From assembly GCA_964549495.1 (NCBI GenBank), contig CAZJWJ010000065.1, positions 1 through 29,924 of the forward strand: a stretch of 29,924 nucleotides of DNA. The letters are read 5' to 3'. Positions 1 to 8,741 of this stretch are shown here, piece after piece. The notes under the pieces were generated by a model. It saw nothing but the letters and a program-made list of their open reading frames with translations. It had not been told where the DNA came from and made no database searches. The position numbers and the translations under genes are program-made. Each line of letters starts with the position of its first letter. Positions within the stretch are counted from its first letter, which is position 1. This DNA comes from JACKBJ01 sp964549495. Its GTDB lineage: Bacteria > Chloroflexota > Anaerolineae > Epilineales > Epilineaceae.

Positions 1-399
1 ACGGATTGAACCGTCGTCCATCCGAAGCATTTCGTAGGCTTGCGCCGGAAACCCCGCCCCTGCGGAGACCGAGACCGGTACAGGTGCGTGGTGCGGACGA
101 TACGGGCGTACGACTGGCACGACACAGGTGTGTGCCGAGCCCGGCACGGGTGTGTGGTGCGGACGACACAGGCGTCTGGTGGGTGTCGCACGGGTGCGAG
201 ACCGGCGTCCCCAGTATGCGAGACCGAGTCCAATCGCGTGCCGGGATTGAAATCGGTCGCTGGCCGGCCTGTGGCATGTTGTATGATGGGGGCGAACGAG
301 CGCTGCCAAGGCTCATTCGAACGATCGGGCGGTAGGGACCGGACGCTGTGGGGGTCGAACTGCATGCCCGGACCGCCCTGAATGGCGGCGGAGGTAGAC
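1..399. other. Non-coding stretch with degenerate direct repeats
   Basis: I see no credible gene here. The open frames in this stretch are Arg-rich, have no recognisable domain and simply follow the repeat composition. A 27-base segment at 83-109 recurs with three differences at 149-175 (shared core GTGGTGCGGACGA), and TGCGAGACCG occurs at 195-204 and again at 217-226. A possible -10 box TATGAT lies at 282-287, but no good -35 sits at the right distance. The segment probably serves as the upstream region of the exported-protein gene at 400. Confidence 0.5.
83..175. repeat. Pair of imperfect 27-bp direct repeats
   Basis: Copies lie at 83-109 and 149-175, 66 bases apart start to start, and share the core GTGGTGCGGACGA. 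They differ at three positions. No mobile-element gene is adjacent. They may be the remnant of a longer tandem array or a low-complexity upstream region. Confidence 0.45.
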
Positions 400-1956
400 A
401 TGGCCTTCTCGTATGCAGAGTGGTCCATCGACGTGCCGAAGTGGCTCGAGGTTCGGCGGGTCGTCGCCTTGGGGGTCTGTCTCGCGCTGGCGATCGGGAG
501 CTCGGTATTGGTGTTGCCGGGGGGCGTGCGGCTGGGGAAGGCCGCGCCATGGCAAGCCACCGAGACGGCGGCTCCGGCCGGCTGTGCCAGCCAGACCCCC
601 TCGCCGACGCCCAGCCCCACGCCGACCTCCTACCGCGTCTTCGATGCCCGCGCCGACCTGGCGTCGAGCGCGCCGCGCGCGCGGCGGGGCGAGACGATCG
701 TCCTGATGGTGCGCGGCTACTCGCCCTTTGCCTACCTCCTGCGCAGCAGCCAGCTGGCCGGGCTCCGGCCGACGGGGGTCTACACCTGGACGGCATCGGG
801 TGGAGCCTGGCCACCTTGCTCGGTCGAAGGATCGGGCTTCAGCTGTCGTGACGACAGCCAGCGGACGGTGGGCCCGGTCCAGCTCTTCGTCGAGATGGAG
901 TTGGTGGCGTCGACTGGGGCCATGGCCCGTGCCTGCGCGGTGATCGAGAGCCGGGCACCCTTCGATAGCGGGCACGACAGTGATCGGAGCAATGATCAGG
1001 ATTGCGTGGCGGTCGAGGTGTTGCCCGGGGCCCTTGGCCGGCTCGACCGATTAGACGATCGGCGAGCGCGCGCTCCTGACCTCATAGCTCGGTGGTCGAG
1101 CGGGCAGGGGCGAATGGCGGATGATCCGCAGCAAGCTACCGCGACACCGACGCGCTCGCCTACAGTCGATCCCAGCTCGACACCCAGCCCGACCTCGGGC
1201 CCGCCGCCGGTCTGCGCCAGCCCGACGTCCACCGCGACGCCCAGCCCGACGCCGACCTCCGTGCGCGTCTACGACGCCAGCCTCGAGGCCTGGTCCAGCG
1301 CGCCGGCCGTCTGGCCGGGCGATCGGTTGAGCTTGGTCCTGAAGGCCGATCTGAACCTGAAGTGGCGGATCGAGGGCGAGATGGAGGGTGATGAGGGGCT
1401 GCGACTGACGGGTGCCTACACCTTTACCCGCGGCGCGGGGCCACCGCCACGACGTTGCGAGGTCGAGGAGGGCGCGTTTCGCTGTTGGCTGGACTTGCCC
1501 GAGGCCATCGCCAGCGGCGGTGAGGTCCTCTTCCTGGATGCGGAGGTTGATGAGGATGCCGCGCCAGGCCGGACTCGGCTATGCGCTCAGGTGTCGATCG
1601 AGGCGCCGCGCGGCCAGGGTGGGGATCCTAATGCGAGCAACGACCGATCCTGCGCCCAGGTCCGCATCCTGCCGGCCGGGGCTCCCCGTCCCACGGCTCG
1701 GGCGACGACCCCGGGGCCTTCGCCGGGTCCGGAGGAAACGCCGAGCCCGACGGGATCGACGACGCCGGAGCCCACGGTGCCGACCCGTCTCTGGCTTCCG
1801 CGCTTGGATTCTGGTCCCGTCGATCAAGGCTCGTCGAGACGAGCCAGGCGAGCCCGCAGCCGCTCGAGTTCGGCCTCGGCATTTTCGGCTCGCTGTTCGG
1901 CGGCCTCAGCCCTGAGATCGGCCGGCAACAGTCGCGATCTGGTCCCTGACTCGTAG
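400..1956 (+). CDS. Exported protein with two DUF11-like repeats and Ser/Thr/Pro linkers
   Basis: The predicted protein has 518 residues. The start at ATG 400 is chosen because GGAGG at 390-394 lies five bases upstream; an in-frame ATG at 382 has no such site. An N-terminal hydrophobic stretch (VVALGVCLALAIGSSVLVL) is a signal peptide or anchor. Two homologous domains follow. Each is introduced by a Cys-Ala-Ser plus TPSPTPTS-type linker, carries the pattern G-x-Y-T-(W/F)-T then C-x-V-E, and ends in an SND-(Q/R)-(D/S)-C strand like bacterial DUF11/conserved-repeat surface domains. A Pro/Thr-rich stalk and the segment RLWLPRL resemble the tail of many Chloroflexota exported proteins. The last ~43 residues are Arg/Ser-rich and are antisense to the Uma2 coiled coil, so they may not be original. 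Adhesion or cell-surface roles are only inferred. Confidence 0.72.
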   Translation: MAFSYAEWSIDVPKWLEVRRVVALGVCLALAIGSSVLVLPGGVRLGKAAPWQATETAAPAGCASQTPSPTPSPTPTSYRVFDARADLASSAPRARRGETIVLMVRGYSPFAYLLRSSQLAGLRPTGVYTWTASGGAWPPCSVEGSGFSCRDDSQRTVGPVQLFVEMELVASTGAMARACAVIESRAPFDSGHDSDRSNDQDCVAVEVLPGALGRLDRLDDRRARAPDLIARWSSGQGRMADDPQQATATPTRSPTVDPSSTPSPTSGPPPVCASPTSTATPSPTPTSVRVYDASLEAWSSAPAVWPGDRLSLVLKADLNLKWRIEGEMEGDEGLRLTGAYTFTRGAGPPPRRCEVEEGAFRCWLDLPEAIASGGEVLFLDAEVDEDAAPGRTRLCAQVSIEAPRGQGGDPNASNDRSCAQVRILPAGAPRPTARATTPGPSPGPEETPSPTGSTTPEPTVPTRLWLPRLDSGPVDQGSSRRARRARSRSSSASAFSARCSAASALRSAGNSRDLVPDS

Positions 1957-2498
1957 ACCGCGAGTCGCGGGCCGTCCACGGCGAGGATCAGGTCCAGCGT
2001 TTGGCTCGCCAGCGCCCCGGTCTCGTCAGGTTCGATCGGCCGGTAGCGGCCATGGTGAAGTCGATGGCCCTGGATCGGGGGATCGAGGTAATCGTGCTCG
2101 GGGTCGAAGAGGAAGTACTCGGTGACGCCGAGGCCAGTGCAGATATCCATCTTGACGCTGATGTCGCGCCGCCGGGTGGAGCGGGACGAGATCTCGAAGA
2201 CCACGTCGGGCGGCCGGCCCTCCTCCCAGATCTTGTAGATGCGACGCTTGCGCTTGGGCACGCCGAAGACCACGTAGACATCCGGGGAGAAGCGTTTCTT
2301 GGGATCGCCCTCGACGTAGTAGATCAGGTTGTCGCTGGCCACGTAGGTCCGTGGATCGTCGCGGTAGCGGTGCTCGAGCAGCAAGGCGAGTTCGACGATG
2401 GCATCCCAGTGCAGGTCCGTCTCCGCCATCGGCTTACCGTCCGACTCCGGGTAGAAGACGGCCGGTGTCGAGCGATCGGACAGTTCCCGAAGGCCCAT
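1824..2498 (-). CDS. Uma2 family endonuclease (DUF820)
   Basis: The protein has 224 residues and matches the Uma2/DUF820 family, a PD-(D/E)xK-fold putative nuclease group common in Cyanobacteria and Chloroflexota. The expected core is visible: SPD at 71-73 in a beta-strand context, the PPDVVFEISS strand with Glu102, and the helix with KMD and GVTEYFLFDP (about 116-133). The C-terminal ~35 residues form an Ala/Glu/Arg heptad-like coiled coil, which is usual for this family. ATG 2498 is preceded by GGGAG at good spacing. A possible -10 box TAAGAT lies at 2546-2541. The biological role of Uma2 proteins is poorly known. The 3' end overlaps the convergent exported-protein frame by 133 bases. Confidence 0.85.
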   Translation of the reverse strand: MGLRELSDRSTPAVFYPESDGKPMAETDLHWDAIVELALLLEHRYRDDPRTYVASDNLIYYVEGDPKKRFSPDVYVVFGVPKRKRRIYKIWEEGRPPDVVFEISSRSTRRRDISVKMDICTGLGVTEYFLFDPEHDYLDPPIQGHRLHHGRYRPIEPDETGALASQTLDLILAVDGPRLAVYESGTRSRLLPADLRAEAAEQRAENAEAELERLRARLARLDEP

Positions 2499-2764
2499 TC
2501 CACGCTCCCTTCGTGCTCGAATACGCCTCGGCTCTGTTCAATCTTAGCATGAGGCTCCGCTCCGCTTGCGTCGATAGCCTCCAGCCTAGAGGTTCGGCTA
2601 TGGACGCTTCAAGAGGCTCCTCGCCGAATTCGCGACAGGATTGCGACGGCTGCGCGACACCGTGAACGGACGGATGGACCGTGCTCGAAGTCTCGAGTGC
2701 GCGACGGGATTCCCAAGCCTATAATGCGAACTCGACCACCACGCCCACATCCTAGGAGTTCGAC
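2499..2764. other. Divergent intergenic region between Uma2 and pRiA4b-like genes
   Basis: No gene is seen. On the + strand TATAAT at 2720-2725 is a clear -10 candidate for the gene at 2765, although its -35 is poor. On the - strand TAAGAT at 2546-2541 may serve the Uma2 gene. A weak hairpin with arms ATAGCC and GGCTAT lies around 2574-2602. Confidence 0.45.
2720..2725 (+). promoter_or_regulatory. -10 box of the pRiA4b ORF-3-like gene
   Basis: A perfect TATAAT sits 39 bases upstream of the GTG start at 2765. No good -35 hexamer is present 16-18 bases further upstream, so this is a candidate only. Confidence 0.4.
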
Positions 2765-3346
2765 GTGAAGGCATCGATCTACCAGCTGCGGATCAGCCTC
2801 GTCGGTGTCCAGCCACCGATCTGGCGTCGCGTGCTCGTCGAGGGCGATCTTCCGCTCGACCAGCTCAGCGGAATCGTCCAAGTGGCCATGGGCTGGTATG
2901 GCGGTCATCTCTACAGCTTCGAGATCGATGGCATGGCCTACACCGACGCCGGGTCCGCGAGGGAACTCGGTGACCGTGAGGCCAAGGGGCATCGATTGAG
3001 CGAGTTGCTGGGCTCGAAGGGGGACGGCTTTCTCTACACCTACGACTTCGGTGACAACTGGGAACACGAGATCGTGGTGGAGGCGATCCTGGAACCGGAA
3101 CCGGATGCCCACTACCCGATCTGCGTCGAGGGCCAGCGAGCCTGCCCACCCGAGGATGTCGGCGGCGTGTGGGGCTACGAGGAGTTCCTCGAGGCGATCC
3201 AGGATCCAAAGCACCCGGAACACGAAGAGATGATGGAGTGGGCGGGAGACGAGTTCGATCCGGAGGAATTCGACCTGGATGCCACCAATCGCGTGCTGCG
3301 TCGTGGGCGTTGGCGCGATGGGGACAGCGGTCTCGGAGCCTGGTGA
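2765..3346 (+). CDS. Plasmid pRiA4b ORF-3 family protein
   Basis: The protein has 193 residues and matches the pRiA4b ORF-3 family (PF07929). The recognisable elements are the opening YQLRISLVGVQPPIWRRVLV strand, GWYGGHLYSFEIDG, YDFGDNWEHEIVVE, and the acidic end with CPPEDVGGVWGYEEFLEAI. The GTG start at 2765 is set by AGGAG at 2754-2758. The family occurs on plasmids and chromosomes, and no biochemical function is established. It stands alone, and its stop is only 12 bases from the convergent argJ stop, with no terminator between the two genes. Confidence 0.88.
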   Translation: MKASIYQLRISLVGVQPPIWRRVLVEGDLPLDQLSGIVQVAMGWYGGHLYSFEIDGMAYTDAGSARELGDREAKGHRLSELLGSKGDGFLYTYDFGDNWEHEIVVEAILEPEPDAHYPICVEGQRACPPEDVGGVWGYEEFLEAIQDPKHPEHEEMMEWAGDEFDPEEFDLDATNRVLRRGRWRDGDSGLGAW

Positions 3347-3358
3347 ACGCGGCCTCGA

Positions 3359-4624
3359 TCAGCTGCGATAGTCGGCGTTGATGCGCACGTAGTCGGCGGT
3401 CAGGTCGCAGGTCCAGAGTTCGGCGGTGGCCGTGCCCATGCCCAGGTCTAGGCGCAGCGTCAGCTCGGGGGCGGCAAAGATGGCCGCGGCGTCGGGCTCG
3501 GCGTAGTCGGTGGGGGTGCCGGCGGAGAAGAGGCAGAGCCAGGGGGTGGACGGGGCGTCGGAAGGGTGGTGACCGGCGGCGGCGTCGAGGCGCATGCGCT
3601 CGGGCTCGATGGGCGGGCCGGCCCGGCCGGCCGCCGCCACGATGCGGCCCCAGTTGGGATCGCCACCGGCCAGCGCGGTCTTGACGAGTGGAGAGGTGGC
3701 GATGGTCTTGGCGACCTGGCGAGCGCTGGCCTCGTCGGCGGCGCCGGTCACGTGCAGGGTAGCCACGCGCGTGGCGCCTTCGCCGTCGCGGACGATGGAC
3801 CGGGCCAGGTGGCGGCAGAGGCGGTCCAGGCCGGCTTGGAAGGCCTCGAGCGTGTCGGAGTCGCCTGGCTCGATCGTGACGCCCGAGGCGCCGCTGGCCA
3901 AGATGACCACGGCATCGTTGGTGCTCGTATCGCCGTCGACCGTGATGCGGTGGAAGCTGCGGTCGACCGCCTCGCGGAGTGCGGGGGCGAGCAGGGCAGG
4001 TTCGATCCGGGCGTCGGTGGTCAACACGGCTAGCATGGTGGCCATGTCGGGGTGGATCATGCCCGAGCCCTTGGCCGCGCCGGCCAGGTGGATGCGACCC
4101 ACGGGCAGGTCGATGGCCAGGCCGCCCTGCTTGGGCACCGTGTCGGTGGTCATCATCGCCCGCGCCAGGTCCGCGCCGCCCTCGGGACCGATGGCGGCCG
4201 GCAGGCCGGCCAGGCCGGATTCGACCTTGGCCATGTCGAGTGGGACGCCGATGACGCCGGTCGATAGGACCAGGACTTGGTCGGGTGCACAGCCGGCCAG
4301 CCTGGCCGCGCCGGCCTGCATGGCGCGGGCATCGGCCAGGCCCTGCACGCCGGTGCAGGCATTGGCGTTGCCGGCATTGATCAACACCGCACGGAGGTGG
4401 CCCATGGCCTCGGGGAACAGTTCACGACCGAGGATCACCGGCGCAGCGGCGACACGGTTGCGGGTGAAGACCGCGGCGGCCGAAGAGGAGCGGTCGGCGA
4501 TCAGGATCGCCAGATCCCGGTTGCCGGAGGCTTTCAGTCCGCAGGCCACGGCGCCGGCTCGGAAGCCGGCGGGTGTGATGAGGTCGATGTTGGGCTCGAG
4601 GGTCGAATCGTCTGTCGGATTCAA
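3359..4624 (-). CDS. argJ: Bifunctional ornithine acetyltransferase / N-acetylglutamate synthase ArgJ
   Basis: ArgJ moves the acetyl group from N-acetylornithine to glutamate, recycling it in arginine synthesis. Bifunctional forms also make N-acetylglutamate from acetyl-CoA. The 421-residue length is normal. The autocleavage site is intact in KGSGMIHPDMATML, with the nucleophile Thr196, and the oxyanion-hole region STGVIG lies near 121-126. The start is TTG at 4624, which overlaps the argA stop in a TTGA arrangement, with AGAGGT upstream as the ribosome site. It is the last gene of the arg operon. Both argA and argJ are present, so the acetyl donor step looks redundant. Confidence 0.95.
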   Translation of the reverse strand: MNPTDDSTLEPNIDLITPAGFRAGAVACGLKASGNRDLAILIADRSSSAAAVFTRNRVAAAPVILGRELFPEAMGHLRAVLINAGNANACTGVQGLADARAMQAGAARLAGCAPDQVLVLSTGVIGVPLDMAKVESGLAGLPAAIGPEGGADLARAMMTTDTVPKQGGLAIDLPVGRIHLAGAAKGSGMIHPDMATMLAVLTTDARIEPALLAPALREAVDRSFHRITVDGDTSTNDAVVILASGASGVTIEPGDSDTLEAFQAGLDRLCRHLARSIVRDGEGATRVATLHVTGAADEASARQVAKTIATSPLVKTALAGGDPNWGRIVAAAGRAGPPIEPERMRLDAAAGHHPSDAPSTPWLCLFSAGTPTDYAEPDAAAIFAAPELTLRLDLGMGTATAELWTCDLTADYVRINADYRS

Positions 4625-5156
4625 GGAATGACCTCTCGCGGACTCAGCGGGCGGATGAGGGCCGTCTCGTCGCAGTCGTCGACCAGGGGGCAGAGGTGGC
4701 AGTCCTTCCAGACCTTCTCGGGGAAGCGGTCCTTGTCGGTGATGGCGAAGCCCTGGCGTTCGAAGAAGCCGACCGCGCGGGTGAGGGTGAAGAGCCGGTC
4801 GATGTCGCGCCGGCGGGCCTCGGCCTCCAGGGCCGAGACGATGCGGCCGCCCAGGCCCGTGCCTTGGGCGGCGTCCTCGACGATCAGCGAGCGGACCTCG
4901 GCCAGGTGGGGGCCGTAGATCCAGAGTGCGCCGCAGGCGACGATGCGGCCGTCCTCGCCGGCAGCGACCACCCAGTCGGCCAGCGAGGCGGCGATGTCTT
5001 CGGCCCCGCGAGGCAGCACGTTGCCGATGCGGGCGTGGCGGCGGACCATCGCAGCGATGGTCGGCACGTCGGCCGGCCGCGCGGGGCGAATGGCGGGGGC
5101 CGGGGACGTGGCCGAGCTCGGTGACGGCCTCGCCGGCAGTCTGGGCGGGCTGGCCA

Positions 5157-5157
<1 letters not shown>
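4621..5157 (-). CDS. argA: ArgA-like GNAT amino-acid N-acetyltransferase
   Basis: The protein has 178 residues if it starts at GTG 5157, whose G is shared with the TAG stop of argBD (TAGTG). It is the short, stand-alone GNAT form of N-acetylglutamate synthase (COG1246 type), not the long kinase-fused E. coli form. The evidence is IRPARPADVPTIAAMVRRH, the acetyl-CoA loop region AEVRSLIVEDAAQGTGLGGR, and the family-typical end FPEKVWKDCHLCPLVDDCDE with its three cysteines. The first ~24 residues are a Pro/Ser/Ala-rich extension, so a later start is possible, but no better codon is seen. Its place between argBD and argJ supports a role in making N-acetylglutamate. Confidence 0.85.
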
Positions 5158-7303
<2,146 letters not shown>

Positions 7304-7307
<4 letters not shown>

Positions 7308-8326
7308 CGGGTCGCTCCCGTCGGCTCCAGGCCGACCGTCTCGTCCAGGCCGAACATGGCGTTGAGGTTCTGCACCGCCTGGCCGGCGGCGCCCTTGACC
7401 AGATTGTCCAGGCAGCTGACCAGGATGGCCCGGCCCTCGCCGGCCGGCGCGCTGCCGATGACGCAGCGGTTGGTCCGCTGCACGTGGGCCAGGCTCGGCA
7501 GCGCGCCCGGTTCGAGCAGTTGGACGAAGGGCTCGCCCTGATAGGCCGCCGACAGCCGCTCGCGCAGCCGGCCGTGGCTCCAGCCCGGTGCCAGCTCCAG
7601 GTAGAGGGTCGAGAGGATGCCGCGGCGGACGGGGAGGAGATGGGGCGAGAAGATCAGCGGCGGTGCCTGGCCCCGTCCGGCCAGCGCCTGCTCCATCTCG
7701 GGCAGGTGGCGGTGGGCGCGGCCGATGGCGTAGGCCGAGAAGCCTTCCTGGACCTCGACGAAGTGGGTGTGAGGCCGGGGCACGCGCCCGGCGCCCGAGA
7801 CGCCCGACTTGCTGTCGGCGATGATGCTGCCGCGCAGCGCGCCGGCCTCGACCAGGGGCAGGAGCGGCAGGAGGATGCTGGTGGCGTAGCAGCCCGGGTT
7901 GGCCACCAGCCGCGCGCCGGGCAGCCGGGTTCGGGCATGCTCGGTCAGGCCGTAGATGGCCTCGGAGAGCAGGGCCGGCGCGGGATGTTCGTGATCGTAC
8001 CACTGCCGGTAGGTATCGGCATCGCGCAGCCGGAAGTCCGCACTCAGGTCGATGACCCGCAGGCCCGCATCGAGCAGCGTCACCGCCCGCTCGGCCGAGG
8101 CGGCGTGCGGCAGACAGAGCAGGGCGCAGTCGACGTCGCCGGCCGGCGCCCGGTCCGGATCGACCAGGGTCAGATCGGGCGCTTGCGGGTGGACCTGGCT
8201 GAGCCGGTCGCCGGCCCGCGAGCCGGAGGTGACGAAGGCCACCTCGACTACCGGATGGCGCCAGAGCAGGCGCGTCAGCTCCAGGCCGGTGTAGCCGGTG
8301 GCGCCGTAGATCCCGACTCGGATCAT
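7304..8326 (-). CDS. argC: N-acetyl-gamma-glutamyl-phosphate reductase ArgC
   Basis: ArgC is the NADPH-dependent third step of arginine synthesis, converting acetylglutamyl phosphate to the semialdehyde. The 340-residue length is normal. The N-terminal Rossmann motif GIYGATGYTGLELTRLL, the active-site Cys146 in NPGCYATS, and the family segment IIADSKSGVSGAGR are all present. ATG 8326 is preceded by AGGGAG. It is the first structural gene of the arg operon and follows the leader peptide and terminator described separately. The stop overlaps the argBD start by four bases. Confidence 0.96.
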
Positions 8327-8390
8327 CCTGAGACTCCCTGATGTGGGTGTCCGCCGCGCCGGCGGCCGCGGACGGCCGGTCGCGCGAACG

Positions 8391-8422
8391 AAAAAAGCCA
8401 GGTCACGAAGCTCGTGCCTGGC
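8391..8422 (-). terminator. Intrinsic terminator in the argC leader
   Basis: On the - strand the arms GCCAGG-CACG and CGTG-A-CCTGGC (one bulged A) enclose a five-base loop and are followed directly by six T residues (8396-8391). It lies 64 bases upstream of the argC ATG, inside the transcript from the promoter at 8583-8555. It must therefore be read through or prevented for the operon to be expressed. Confidence 0.88.
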
Positions 8423-8461
8423 GCTGGTGATGGATCCACTCGCGATCCGCGATGCATTCCG

Positions 8462-8545
8462 TCAGGGGAGGAACGCGCCTCCCCGCGCCAGGCCGAGGGC
8501 CGGGCGCGGACGACGGGTGCGGGGCTGGATGCGCTGTCGCTTCAT
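8462..8545 (-). CDS. Arginine-rich leader peptide of the arg operon
   Basis: This 27-codon frame starts with ATG at 8545 and stops with TGA at 8464-8462. Seven of its 27 residues are arginine, at positions 3, 5, 9, 11, 12, 14 and 21; codons 11 and 12 are CGT CGT in tandem. It begins about three bases after the expected transcription start, so it should be translated from a nearly leaderless mRNA, with no Shine-Dalgarno site. Its coding sequence contains both halves of the 1:2 hairpin and the antiterminator segment. Its place between promoter and terminator, upstream of arginine genes, argues that it is a sensor of charged tRNA-Arg, not a functional protein. High GC alone enriches Arg codons, which is the main alternative explanation. 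Confidence 0.78.
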   Translation of the reverse strand: MKRQRIQPRTRRPRPALGLARGGAFLP

Positions 8546-8554
8546 GGTCGGCCG

Positions 8555-8583
8555 AATATAACGCCTGGCGCGTCGATTGTCAA
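8555..8583 (-). promoter_or_regulatory. Sigma-70-type promoter of the arg operon
   Basis: The -35 hexamer is TTGACA (8583-8578), a perfect consensus. The -10 is TATATT (8560-8555), with a spacer of exactly 17 bases. The expected start is near A8548, three bases before the leader-peptide ATG. The spacer contains GCGCCAGGC, which also occurs in the terminator 5' arm. Confidence 0.88.
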
Positions 8584-8641
8584 CGCTTTGACGTGGCTGG
8601 GCGCTCGATCGAGGGGGTTCGGGCGACCCCGCCGGAAGCAC

Positions 8642-8675
8642 GGCGCCCCCACGATCCGCGGATCGTGGGGGCGCC
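8642..8675. terminator. Perfect 34-bp palindrome, likely terminator of the Cys-rich repeat protein gene
   Basis: The sequence is its own reverse complement over 34 bases, centred on CCGCGG. It lies 66 bases past the stop of the gene ending at 8742 and upstream of the arg promoter on the same strand, so it may separate the two units. There is no T-tract on the - strand, so strong intrinsic termination is not certain. Confidence 0.6.
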
Positions 8676-8741
8676 TTCATCGCGCGCCGGACCGGATCTT
8701 GGACGATCCTCGGCGATCGATGTTCTGCTCGTCGGTTGGGT

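Larger units (their letters stand above)
8391..8548 (-). promoter_or_regulatory. Arginine attenuator: leader RNA with alternative terminator and antiterminator folds
   Basis: The ~158-nt leader runs from a predicted transcription start near 8548 to the T-tract. Region 1 (8508-8498) and region 2 (8494-8484) form an 11-position hairpin with one mismatch and a three-base loop. Region 2 (8493-8485, GCCTGGCGC) is also perfectly complementary over nine bases to region 3 (8424-8416, GCGCCAGGC). Region 3 is the 5' arm of the terminator, which ends in T6 at 8396-8391. The tandem Arg codons 11 and 12 of the leader peptide (8515-8510) lie just before region 1. A ribosome stalled there would cover region 1 and free region 2 to block the terminator. 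The sequence relations are directly visible; the regulatory reading follows the trp/his attenuation model and is inferred. Confidence 0.8.

Noticed and set aside
6..381. Arg/Gly-rich open frames over the first 380 bases
   Set aside because: They overlap in two frames, follow the direct-repeat composition, have no domain and no ribosome site.
8327..8550. T-box or ArgR operator upstream of argC
   Set aside because: No T-box AGGGTGG sequence with specifier loop was seen, and no AT-rich ARG-box palindrome. The alternative hairpins and Arg-rich frame explain the leader better.
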